A stretch of 64,000 nucleotides of DNA from Stigmatella ashevillena (lineage in GTDB: Bacteria > Myxococcota > Myxococcia > Myxococcales > Myxococcaceae): the NCBI RefSeq assembly GCF_028368975.1, contig NZ_JAQNDM010000002.1, positions 6,194,425 to 6,258,424 on the forward strand, given 5' to 3'. Made by a program: the position numbers and the translations under genes. The notes beneath the pieces were generated by a model, which had not been told where the DNA came from, made no database searches, and saw only the letters and a program-made list of their open reading frames with translations. Position 1 is the stretch's first letter. Every line of letters starts with the position of its first letter. Below are positions 42,966 through 53,100 of the stretch, in pieces.

Positions 42966-43787
42966 TCAAGGCTGGGGAGGAGGCTGCTGCGGGACGTAAT
43001 AGTTGATGGTGTAGTCGTGGGTCGAGAGATCCAGTGGCTGATCCAGGAAGGGCCCCAACGCCTTGGCTTGAGCCTTGGAATTTACCGGATAGAGCCCAGC
43101 CAGGGGATTGTCCTGGGAAAGGCCCAGAATGATTCGGAGCTGTTTCTTGGTGGCCCCATGGAGTTCGTGCTGGGTGATGGCCGACGGGTTACCGGAAGAG
43201 GTCTCTTTGGGAAGAGCCAGAACCATGGGCCGGGTCTTTCGGGGGTCCCAATATTCAATGAAGTACTGGCGCGGCTCGGAGAAGTCGATGGGGGCGTGCA
43301 GCAAGGGCGCGAGCGTGGCAGCCAGTTCTTGGGTCTCGATGCGCCAGCGGATGTGGAATCCAAGGTCGTCGATAGGGTGTCCCAGGCTCGCGCGGAGCGC
43401 CGCGTCCGGCTCCCGGAGAAGTTCGTACTCGAAGACGGGGGTTGTGGCTGGACCCTTCTGGAAAACGGTCACCTTCCTCCGGACTGGCAGCTGACGCGGA
43501 GGCGGACCCTCGGATGCAGTTCCTTCCACGGCAGAGGAATCGAGGAAGTAGTCATGGGCTTGTAGGTGGAAGGGCATGCCCAAAAGCTCGCTGAACCGTG
43601 CGGCCTGCGTCTGCGTCTGGATGGGGTAGACGTAGAGCAATTCGGGATCCTCTTTGTCGAGAGGGATGTCCAGAGCGGCCCTCAGTCTCTTCACGGAGAC
43701 GCTCAGGAGTTCATGCTCGGCAATCAGCCTCTCGGAGGACTCGTTTTCGAAGGCCGAAATGATCCAATGGGTTTCAGGAGTCTCCAT
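42966..43787 (-). CDS. three-repeat candidate immunity protein
   Basis: A 273-residue soluble protein made of three tandem units of about 80 residues (about 8-82, 104-185 and 187-270). Each runs from a strand pair into an H/Y-E-L-L/H helix, an LRxxLG segment, then PxxTxxxAxxxxxLLxxPxxxxxHDYxx. The pattern repeats most clearly as FSELLGMPFHLQAHDYF, LAPLLHAPIDFSEPRQYF and LGPFLDQPLDLSTHDYT. The start ATG is 8 bp after the stop of the colicin E3-like tip and has GAGG 7 nt upstream. Position directly after a toxin makes it the likely immunity protein. It does not resemble the colicin E3 immunity protein. Confidence 0.75.
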   Translation of the reverse strand: METPETHWIISAFENESSERLIAEHELLSVSVKRLRAALDIPLDKEDPELLYVYPIQTQTQAARFSELLGMPFHLQAHDYFLDSSAVEGTASEGPPPRQLPVRRKVTVFQKGPATTPVFEYELLREPDAALRASLGHPIDDLGFHIRWRIETQELAATLAPLLHAPIDFSEPRQYFIEYWDPRKTRPMVLALPKETSSGNPSAITQHELHGATKKQLRIILGLSQDNPLAGLYPVNSKAQAKALGPFLDQPLDLSTHDYTINYYVPQQPPPQP

Positions 43788-43795
43788 CGGGCGCC

Positions 43796-44095
43796 TCAAA
43801 GTTCAATCTTCCGGCTCGGATCTGCTGGTTTTGTCTGCTTGCCTGTGGAGGGATCGAATTCCCCCAAGTGCCTACCCCGCCGGTCGTATTTCTCGACTGT
43901 GCCATGCCGGTAGTCCCATTCGAGGATCCAGCCGTTGTCCGCGTCCACCCAGCGCTTACGAAGCTTGCCCGTGCCTTTAGGTTTTGACGCTTCTGCATTA
44001 GGTAATGCAGGGAGCTTCGCTGGGAGAGGAATATAGCCCCGGGCCTTGCTGATCTGGGCGGCATCGTTTCCCATGGCTTCCAGTTCGGTGAGCAC
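43796..44095 (-). CDS. detached colicin E3-type ribonuclease toxin tip
   Basis: A 99-residue sequence from GTG at 44095. The C-terminal 60 residues match the colicin E3/cloacin 16S rRNase fold: KLRKRWVDADNGWILEWDYR, then HGTVEKYDRRGRHLGEFDP and TGKQTKPADPSRKI. The catalytic Asp, His and Glu (D-x-x-H-x-x-x-E within EWDYRHGTVEKY) are all kept. The N-terminal 40 residues (ELEAMGNDAAQISKARGYIP) are a linker typical of larger toxins, but no delivery domain remains: an IS66-family end begins 4 bp upstream. It is therefore an orphan tip or the remnant of a truncated toxin gene. Confidence 0.85.
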   Translation of the reverse strand: MLTELEAMGNDAAQISKARGYIPLPAKLPALPNAEASKPKGTGKLRKRWVDADNGWILEWDYRHGTVEKYDRRGRHLGEFDPSTGKQTKPADPSRKIEL

Positions 44096-44098
44096 TTG

Positions 44099-44110
44099 TA
44101 ACCGTTCACC
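44099..44110 (+). repeat. terminal inverted repeat of IS66-like element, left
   Basis: TAACCGTTCACC, the exact inverse of 45502-45513. It marks the junction with the orphan toxin tip. The flanking 8 bp differ from those at the other end. Confidence 0.7.
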
Positions 44111-44113
44111 TAC

Positions 44114-45409
44114 TCAGGCAGCGTTGGGGAGGAAAGGTGTGTCCGCAACGGGCAGCAACGAGGCCGTCTGAAGGCCGCGTCGGTGCGCGTGCAGCGTATC
44201 GGTCAGGAAGTTCAGAACGCCGCGCCTTGGAGCTTGAGCGTGGTGACAGCCGTGAGGATGCGTTCTATGAAGCGACTGCCCTGGGGGCTTTGCGTCCCGA
44301 AGGAAGTCTTCCGGTACATGACAGCGTGACGTAGGCACCTCTCGCCGAAATTGTTGGTTGGCTCCAATCCCGGCACGTCGACAAACGTCCACAGGTACTT
44401 CTCCCACTGCGGGCCATACTGGCTGTCTTCCTAGCCGCATGTATTGTTGCACGGCGCAGAAGTTGTCTCACCTCGCGTTCCACTTCGGGCATTCTCTTCT
44501 CGAAGTCCTGACGAGTCATGGTTCCATCGCGCACACGATGGTACCAGTTGAAGAAGAGGTTTCTCTGGTGCATCAAGTTCTTGCCCAGGCGGCCTCCCTT
44601 ACCGCTGCGATCAATGAAGCCTTGGAAGTCACGGGTGAGGTGGGCCCAGCCCACTTGCCGCAGGCTCGCGTCATACCACTGGTAGCCACTCCATCTGTCG
44701 GTGATGAGGAAGCCTGTGAAGTCCTCTCCCATCAGGGTACGTGCCACCTTGCCGCCCCGGCTCGCGGCGATATGGAAAAGGGCGACCAGCGCGGTAGCCA
44801 CTATCCACAGCCAAGCGCGCTTGCCCGGCCGTCCTCACGTCCCTCCACCCGGTTTCATCCGCATGGACTGCATCGGCTGCCTACGCGTATTGAGAGGCCT
44901 GAACAACCGCTGGCGCGAGCGCGTCGGTCATCTCCCTCTTCGAGGTTGATCACGCTGCCCATCGATAGTTCGACTCCCAGCATGTCCGACAGCGCGTCCT
45001 TCATCAGCCGCTTGGACAGTCGGTACTTGTCCACCAAGAGGCTGGCCAAGGCACCCAACCTGTCGCCGAAAGCGCTGCGCGCGTGTGCAGGCACGGGCTG
45101 TCGCGTCACCGTACCGCACGAGGTGCACTCCAACGCGTGGCTACAGTGCTCGGGGATGATGACTGACAGGGGCGGCACCTCCACCACCTGATGGCGCTGC
45201 GATTCGGCGTCCCACCCCACCAGCCCTCACCAACAGCTTTTGCACTGCTTGGGGATCAGCTCGACGAAGTGCGGCACGGATTCAGATGGCAAAAGCCTTC
45301 CCCGCAACTGCCAGTTCTCTTCCTCCAACTGCGCGATGTGCTCAAGCGCTGACTCCAGCAGCACCTCCAGCTTCGCAATTCGCGCATCCTTGGGGTCGAA
45401 TTCCGCCAC
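44114..45409 (-). pseudogene. IS66-family transposase, frameshifted
   Basis: A full-length IS66 transposase can be read only by changing frame. The N-terminal leucine-zipper (LEVLLESALEHIAQLEEENW) ends at an in-frame TGA at 45227-45229, then the same frame resumes through a Cys-rich zinc domain (ECTSCGTVTRQ). A shift near 44915 leads to VHADETGW (first Asp) and LITDRWSGYQWYD (second Asp). A further shift near 44430 leads to PTNNFGERCLRHAVMYRK (Glu), and a last one near 44220 to the C-terminus ending FLPNAA. All DDE residues survive, but no continuous enzyme can be made. Confidence 0.85.
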
Positions 45410-45501
45410 AAGTGGCGGTGTGCCATGCTGCGCTCACCACCGTCGAGCGCCGTCTCAACCACCGTCCGCTGCCCGGCAGTCTCCTCAAGCAGGCTCAGGT
45501 C

Positions 45502-45513
45502 GGTGAACGGTTA
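45502..45513 (+). repeat. terminal inverted repeat of IS66-like element, right
   Basis: GGTGAACGGTTA, inverse of 44099-44110, marks the upstream end of the broken transposase gene. Confidence 0.7.
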
Positions 45514-45892
45514 TCCGTTTTTCGGCGCGCACTCGGACACCTTCTCCGTACCTCTGCTTGCCTTCTACTTTTCCGTCTTCCTCTCAGCCCCCTTTCTGCT
45601 CCCTCTCCTCACTGCTGGAGCGCTCATCTCAAGGGCACTGCTCGTCCGGGAGGAACTCGACGGCGGAGACCTGGATTTCAGGTCGACTGATGCTCAGAAA
45701 CATGCGCTCCCTGAGGACCATCGACAGTCGCGAAGGCAGGGGCCTCACGCTCGGTATCGAGGCATTCGCAAGAACGTCGTTGATTTGCGTCGGGCTGCCG
45801 CCATTCAAAACATCGAGTTGTGGCAGCGCCTCTCAGCGCGCATTCAGTAGCACGGGCGACCGGCGACAGACTCCTAAACCGTCCGGTGTTTC
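45514..45892. other. unassigned stretch between two insertion sequences
   Basis: A 379 bp remnant between the IS66-like and IS630 elements. On the minus strand, 45632-45832 is open for 67 codons (ending in VEFLPDEQCP) but has no good start. On the plus strand a frame through 45850 ends QRLSARIQ. Neither is recognised. It may be what is left of a toxin-tip or immunity gene between the Rhs gene and the orphan tip. Confidence 0.4.
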
Positions 45893-45894
45893 TA

Positions 45895-45926
45895 GTGGAG
45901 TGTGTTACAAGTTCGTGGACATAGTC
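45895..45926 (+). repeat. terminal inverted repeat of IS630-like element, left
   Basis: A 32 bp repeat beginning GTGGAGTGTGTTACAAG, matching the inverse of the right end at 29 of 32 positions. It is preceded by the TA target dinucleotide at 45893-45894. Confidence 0.9.
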
Positions 45927-45950
45927 GCGGGGGATGAATAGCTCTGGTGG

Positions 45951-47070
45951 ATGAGGAGACGTCCCCCGCGACTCATCCACCTGTCGCCCGAAGAGACCGA
46001 GTATCTTGAGGACTTGGTGCGAGATGGGCGCACCGAGCAGCGTGTCGCTCGTCGTGCGCGTATCCTGCTGGCGATGGCCGACCCGGACACCATCGTCTCG
46101 GAGTTGGCCGACCACCTCGAGCAAAATCGCAGGACCCTCTGGACCCTGTGTCGTCGCTTCGAGGCCCAAGGGGTGGAGGCTGTAGAAGATGCTCCCCGTT
46201 CCGGTCGGCCGCGGGAGCTTTCCCCCCCTGCAACGAGTGGAGGTGGAGCGCCTGGCATGCTGCGAACCGGCCGGCGTCGGGCTGCACATGACCCACTGGT
46301 CCACTCGTAGTCTGGCGCGTGCTGCCCAGCTCCGGGGGATTGCCTCCACCATCTCCCACTCCACCGTCGCGCTCATCCTTCGCGATGCCGAACTGCAACC
46401 CCACCGCTGGCGCTACTGGAAGACACCGACTCCAGACGACACCTTTCGCGCCAAGGCCGCCAAGGTCCTCTGGTGCTACGAGAATGCTCACTCCCTCGCA
46501 GAGCGAGGCGAGGTGGTGTTGTGCGTGGACGAGAAGCCCAACATCCAAGCTCTGGAGCGGCGCTGCCCCTCGCGCTCGATGAAGCCGGGCCTCATCCAGC
46601 ACCAAGAGTTCGAGTATGTGCGCCACGGCACGGTGAACTTCTTGGCCAAGCTGGTGGTGCATACCGGCAAGATGCGCGGCTGGTGTCTGGAGCACAACGA
46701 CAGCGCCAGCCTGCGGGCGGTCCTGCCCCAACTGTTGTGGGAGCATCGCCAGGCCCGTCGCATTCACCTCATCTGGGATGCGGGCTCCAGCCACATGGCC
46801 CACCCGACGCGTTCGTTCCTCAGCAGCTACTACCCTCAGGTTCGAGTGCTCTTCACTCCGGCCCATGCCTCCTGGCTCGATCAAGCCGAGTTGCTGCTGC
46901 GCGCCTTCGGGGCGCGCTACCTTCAGCGGGGCGACTGGGCCAGCCGCTCCGAACTCATCGAGCACCTCAACGCAAGCTGGCCCGAGTACAACCGTCTCTA
47001 TGCCCACCCGTTCACTTGGTCCTGGACTCGGACCCAGATGCACCGGTGGGTGGACCGTTACCGGTCCTGA
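45951..47070 (+). CDS. IS630-family transposase, two overlapping frames
   Basis: The first frame (45951-46310) encodes the N-terminal helix-turn-helix region (LSPEETEYLEDLVRDGRTEQ, then ARRARILL and LEQNRRTLWTLCRRFEAQG). The second frame encodes the DDE catalytic domain with CVDEKPNIQALERR (Asp), LIWDAGSSHMA (Asp) and SWLDQAELLL (Glu), stopping at 47070. The frames join smoothly at TTTCCCCCCC (46219-46228): removal of one C, or a +1 shift, restores RELSPLQRVEVERLACCEPAG-like sequence. This is either programmed slippage, as known for some IS630 members, or a single inactivating insertion. Confidence 0.85.
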
Positions 47071-47100
47071 CTATGTCCAAAAACTTGTAAGACACTCCAC
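47069..47100 (+). repeat. terminal inverted repeat of IS630-like element, right
   Basis: A 32 bp repeat ending CTTGTAAGACACTCCAC, followed by the duplicated TA target at 47101-47102. Confidence 0.9.
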
Positions 47101-47133
47101 TAGTGGGGCTCACTCTGGATGAGAACGGCTGTG

Positions 47134-50100
47134 CTATTTATTCCAAAAGTCAGGCTGAATGAATATCTCGCTCCGGGGATCTATTTTTTCCTTTTTCTTC
47201 AACGTTTGAATGCATTTGGTGCTGCGCATATCCCCGCCATGCAGCATTAGCCACGGGTAGGCGATTTTTTGATTTTTTGTAAAGTCCGCTTTTGGACCGT
47301 TTTTGGATTCAATTCCAATTAACTGTTTGTCAGGTGTGATGGCGAGAAGGTCGAGTATTACTCGGACGTCCTGTGTTTTGGTTGCCGGTCCAATGTAATT
47401 TTGGTGTACATTGTAGCCGATAGGGACCTTTACGATGAAGTGTACTTGTTTGCAGACTACTTTAAGACCATTTTTCTTGGCTTGCTTGTGAGACAGTTTT
47501 TCTCCCCGGTCGCCCTTTTCTTTGATGGCTTTCCAGTCGGGTTTGCGTTTCTTGCTTTGGCCTGATGCAGCGTTGCTGACGGTATTTCCAGCCTTATGTT
47601 GTGCCAGCCCGGCAAGCCATAATGCTTCGGGGGGGAGGCCGAGTGTATCGACAATTCTCTCAAGAGCGGCGTTTGATAGCGTTTCGCGTGCATACCTTTT
47701 TACAGAATTGCCTACGTTTAGGCTGGCGCCTGACTCTGCGTAGAGCAACGCACCCCTTGCCGCTTTTCTGTAATCGCCTTCAATAAATCCACGGCTGCCA
47801 AGATAAGCTCCGTTGAACAATCCAATTAAAGGTTTGGATGCGGCCGTTTGGGAGCCTTGCAGTAGGTAGAAAAGTCCGGAGCCTAAGGCGTTCCTCGATG
47901 CAGCCAGATACGCTCCGTTGTTAAAGTGTTCGGCAGAAAGCGCTAGTTGCTCTTGGGCGTAGCCATTGATCGTCTCTATGTCATCATCAATCCCAGTTAT
48001 GCCTTCGTCGGTGGAGATTCCTATGCGGCCGGATGGATCGATAAATGCCAGCGGGTTGGCATTGGCATACAGAAAAGGATGAAGCGTGGTGGGTTGTGAT
48101 AGGTTGCCCCATTCAGGATCTTCGCTCAGGAACCGGCCGGTCGCTGAGTTATACCAGCGTTGCCTTGCATAGCTCAGAGCACTGCTCTTTTCTAGAAATT
48201 GTCCGGCGTATGCAGGAGTCAGTTCCCAATCTTCCAGAACTTCATTTTCTTGTACAGTGCCCCATGAGTCATAACGCCGTAACTGAGCCGAAGCGCTAGT
48301 ATGTCCCACAATACTTCCGAGTGCATCCTCCGTCAGCCGATTGGCCCCCCGTGCAATCGCCTTGCTTCCGATGTAAGCAGTCAGCGTGCCAGGTGTTGCT
48401 GCTTTTTGCTCCAGCAGCCTTTCCTGTTCATCCCACAAATAACGCTCGCGTACTTCGCCGCCTACTGCTCGCGTACGCTGGAGGCCATCAAAACCATATG
48501 TGTAGGTATTGAGGAGTGGTTGGTTTTGGGCCATGCCTGTCATTGAAACCAGCCGACCTGCTGCATCCCAGCCGTAATGCCGCTCGGTGTTTCCTCGCGT
48601 TTCTGTAGTGACTCGTCCCCCGCTATCTGTGATGACCATGACCTCAATGCTGTTCGTCAGCACGTTGTCAATGCGGTGCAATCCGCCGGCCGTGTCATAG
48701 GAATAACGCCAGTGCTGGATAGGGAATGTGGCACTGGCGAGTCCGTCAGGCCCTAAGCTTCCCAAGTATCCCTCTACCCGCTTCTCTTCCCTTCGGGAAC
48801 CATCCCCTCCCAGAGCGTATAGCTCGGACTCTCCCGAAGGATAACGTACGCCTGTTAGCCGATCCGCTTGGTCATAGCCATACTGCGTCACTTCGGGCGA
48901 CGTGTCGGCTGGTCCCGTGTATCGCTCCTCCATCCGATTGCCACGGTCGTCATACGTGTACTCGTAACGTGTCAAAGGGCTCGCGTTGTGCACGGAGACA
49001 ATGGAGCGGATCTTGCCGTGCGCATAATGATCATATTGCTCTACCACCCCGTTGCCACTTACCTTCGACAGCAAGCCTCCTGGTTCCCATTCCACTGTGA
49101 CAGAGGGTCCCTGGCTGCTGTTAATGCTGAGTACACGATCTTGTGTGTCGTACGCGTAGATGACGGTCCCGGATGGAGATGTCACGGATTGTTTCTGTCC
49201 ACTGTCCGTATAAGAATACGTGACGGTATCCCCTCCACGTTTGAGCGAGATGAGCCGACTCCGCGCGTCATATTCATATGCGTTGGAGATTGCGCCTGAA
49301 TTCCGAGTCTCCTTGGCGGTCAACAGTTGATCCAGGCCATCATAGGCATACGCCACTGCTGTCAAATCGGTATGAGGCTGGCTTTGTTCGCCCGGCCGGT
49401 ATTGTTCGAGCGCGATGCGGTTGCGGCCATCATAGACTCTCTCTACCACGTCGCCGTTTGGATCGTTCGTGGTGCCTACTCCGTTCTGCCAAGTGGTCAC
49501 CCAGACACTGGTTCCTCGTGTCCGGCGAGTGCGTCGGCCGAAATCGTCATAGGAGAAGGTCTGTGGTGCTGATCCCCCCGCTGGAGGGGCGATTCCCGTG
49601 AGTTGTAGCAAGGCGTCGTACTGATAGGTGAAGCTTCCCAATTCTCCCGGGAGAGTCACTGCCTGGAGTTCGCCTCGTGGCCCATGTGTGTAAGTCCACT
49701 GTGCTCCTCCCCGCGTTATTCCCCGGAGGAAACCACCTTGGTCATACGTATAGCCCGTCGTGAGTGTCTCTTCTCCTGACCCGAAGCTCTCTTGTCTTAC
49801 GAGTCCCTGGGCGTCGTACTGCAGCGTTCGGGCGCGGCCTGAAGGATCCGTCTCTTTTTGCGGCCGACCCGCTCCATCATAAGCGTAGTGGGTCGTCTCC
49901 GCGCCGTACTCCATCTGAGACAGTCGATCTTGCTCGTAGACGAAGCGAGTTACTGGCCGTCCGGCCAGTGACTCCCGTGCCAGAACTCCCGCCGCGTCGT
50001 AGGTCCAGGTGTCTTGCAGCCCGCCCTGTGTGACCGAGACCACGTTGCCCAAACTGTCCACTTGCACGGAGGATTGACGTTCCTGCCGGGACGCGTCCGA

Positions 50101-53100
50101 CGACTGCCATTGCTCGTTCTGGTCCGCATTCCGCCCACTCCACTGCGCCGTCGTCCGGTAGGTGTAGGAGTGGTTGCCCTGCTGCCAGAGTTCTTCGGTG
50201 AGAAGCGTCCTTCCGAGATCATCGAATTCGCGGGTCTGGCGAAGTTCCCAGTTCCCCTCGATGACCTTGCGCAGGCGTTGCCACATGCCGTCATAGGCAT
50301 ACGTCGTGGTGCGGGTTCCCTGTTCTTCGCGGAGGAGCAGTTCCCGCGAGTTGAAGAAGCGGGTGATTTTCGCTTCCAGAGGGTTGGTTTCCCGGACGCC
50401 CCCTGCGCCCAGATACTCGAAGCTCCAGTTCGCGGCTGGAGTGCTTCCCGCAGCCGCGATCCCGCGGTTCGTCAGACGGCCGAAGTCATCGTAGCTGAAT
50501 GTCCACTGTTCCTGTTCGTGCGGCCCCTGCTGAGAGAGCACGAGCCCTGCAGCGTCCGTCGTGTACGTGGTGAGGATGCCTCCGGGCTCTGCTTTTGATC
50601 GCAGGTTGCCCAGGCCGTCATAGGCATAGGTGGTGGTTCCCAGTACGGAGTGCTGGCGCGTGAGCACATTGCCTCGCGCGTCATAGACGTAGTCTGTTTT
50701 TCCAGCGCCGGGGCGCTCGTCCACCAGCAACCGTCCGAGCACATCGAACACCAGCGTCTGCGTCTCCGTCCGCTGGCTGTCGTTGCCCGTGTCGATCGTG
50801 CGCTGGACCTCAACTTGGGTGCGTTCCCCCGAGTCCGCGTATTGGCGGACCTCTTCCCAGTTCAGTGTTTCCGTCTTGGATTTCACAATGCGCGTGTGCC
50901 GTGTCAGCCGGCCCAGCGCGTCTTTGTACTCGAAGGACTCCCTCAACCCCTGTTTCAGGTCTTCCCGTGTCAGCACCCGCCCTGCGGCGTCATATGTGGC
51001 CTGCACGTCCACGCCGCCGGCACTGCCCCCCGCGCTCCGCGTGGAGAGTACCCGTCCGAGCGCGTCGACCTGCTGATCAAAGATGTGAGATGACGACACG
51101 TCAGACGATTGACTCTTGTGCCAGACGATGGCGCCTTGGGCGTCACGCTTGACCTGTTCGAGATGACCATCCTCGTAGAGCCAGGAGATGGGCTGTCCCA
51201 GCGCGTCGTAACCGATTTGGAGTTTCCGCCCCTCACGGTCCGTGAGGATCTTGACGTTGCCTTCTGCGTCCAGGTCGTAGGATTCCGAGAGGTTGCCATT
51301 GGCCGTGATCTTGGTGAGCCGCCCAGCGTCGTCATAAGCGTAGGCCCAGACGATCCCCCGCTCATCCGTTTTCTCATTCAATCGGCCGCCCTCGTAGGCG
51401 TAGGTCCGCGTGGCGGTGCCATTTCCGTAATTCAGCGTCTCGCTGATTAGCAAGCCTTCTTGAAAGACGGCAGTGCGTGTATAGGCAACGCCTTGCAAGT
51501 GCTCGGTCACCGTCAGTTTCTGGTCTCCGTATGTGTATGTGTACGTCCAGATCTCGGAAGGCTGGCCGGATCGTGCGTGCCGGAGCACGTTGCCTTGGCC
51601 GTCGTAACTCCAGGTCTCCTCTGAGCCAGTGGCTTCATTGCGGCGATGGGTCAGTCGCCCGAAGCTGTCGTACTCCATGGTCAGGTTGTAGTCGGCCAGT
51701 GCGTTCTGCGCGTCCGCCGCTGTCACGGTGGCCGACGTGGGCAATCCCAACCCCCCCTCGAAGGAATAGGTGGTGGTGTTGCCCAGCGCGTCGGTCTCCG
51801 AACTAATCCGTCCCTCCAGGTCCGGAGTTCGAGAGAAGAGGGTAGTGGTGTTTCCGCCAGACGACAGGGAAAGCCCCGTCATGTCTCCTGCTGTCGAGTG
51901 GGGCATGGACCAGGAGGTAGCGCCCGTGCCCGTGGAGATCGTCCCTTCTGCAGGGTGGCCCTGGGGGGTACGGGAGGTCACGGTGACGAGATCTCCATTC
52001 AATCCCGCCACGTCCGAGGCTCCCGGCACCTGGATGCCTTTTGTGCGCATCCGGTTATCCGCGACGTACTTCAGCGTGCGTCCCGCTGGGGACGTGGAAG
52101 CCTCCAGCCACACCTTTCCCTCGCGCGTGGAACTGGACCACGACATCGTCTGGGCAGGCGTGCCCCCCACGCGCAAAGAGGTGGGGTTGCCGTAGGGGTT
52201 GAGGCCCATGCGGGCGAGCGCGCCCACGGGCAGGGACACCGTGCGTTCGCTGGGCGAGCCCTGAACTTTCAGAGGCTTGCCCATGGAGCCTGTCTGCTGT
52301 ACTCCGGTGACACACTCGAAGGACTCGAGGTGCTTGTAACACTCCGCGCCACCGCGCTCGTAGGTGGCCCGCCACTGCGTTTGGCCCTCCACCTCGAAGC
52401 GGGCCTCAGACAGCTCGTTGACGGCCCGCCAGGCTTTCGAGCCCTCGATGTTAACCGGCACCTCGGGGTAGGTGTATTGCCAGCGCTGCGGAGGTGGATC
52501 CGTGGTGCGCTCGGCCTCCAGCAGGTTGCCCCACTTGTCGTGCTTGAAGCGCACAGCATGCAACTGCGTGCCGCCGTTCAGGAGGACGACCCCCTTGAGC
52601 AGCTTGAAATCCTCGCTGCGTGCCAGCGCCTTGAGGGTGCCCGCGGCGTCAGGGGGGACGCCGTCACAAGCATCTTGGGAGAAATCCTCGCAGTACTTGA
52701 ACTCCAGGGTGAGCACCCCGGGCGTCCGCTCCACCTTCTTGAGCCGGTTGGAGTTGTTGGCATACGTGAGGTGAGTCCACCCCTCGCTCTCGCCGCGGCC
52801 ATGGCCGTCGTGGAACTTCGTCAGGAGCCACTTGCGGCGTCCCTCCTTGTTACGTTTCACGGCCGGCTGGTCGAACCGGTACACATGGCCATACTCCGTG
52901 GTGACCCGCACGCCCAGGTTAGTGACTTCAAGCTCCATGCCGTGGGTCTTGTCTGTCAAGCACTGGCTGGCGGTCTGTGCCTCAACATTCACTTGGTTGC
53001 ACTTGTCGAACCCCCAGGCCTGGCTTCTGAGGACCACCACATAGCGGCCGAGTTTCTCCTCCAACACGAAGCCGTCATGGTCATGCCGCCAGCCCACTCC

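Larger units (their letters stand above)
44099..45513 (-). mobile_element. decayed IS66-family insertion sequence
   Basis: A 1415 bp element bounded by 12 bp perfect inverted repeats. It carries a single transposase gene without tnpA/tnpB accessory genes, like the ISBst12 subgroup of IS66. The transposase is broken. No 8 bp target duplication is seen, so the original flanks may have been lost by deletion or recombination. Confidence 0.8.
45895..47100 (+). mobile_element. complete IS630-family insertion sequence
   Basis: A 1206 bp element with 32 bp inverted repeats and a duplicated TA at both sides (45893-45894 and 47101-47102), the hallmark of IS630/mariner-type transposition. It carries one transposase in two overlapping frames. 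It sits 32 bp after the stop of the Rhs gene, exactly where a cognate immunity gene would be expected. Confidence 0.93.
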
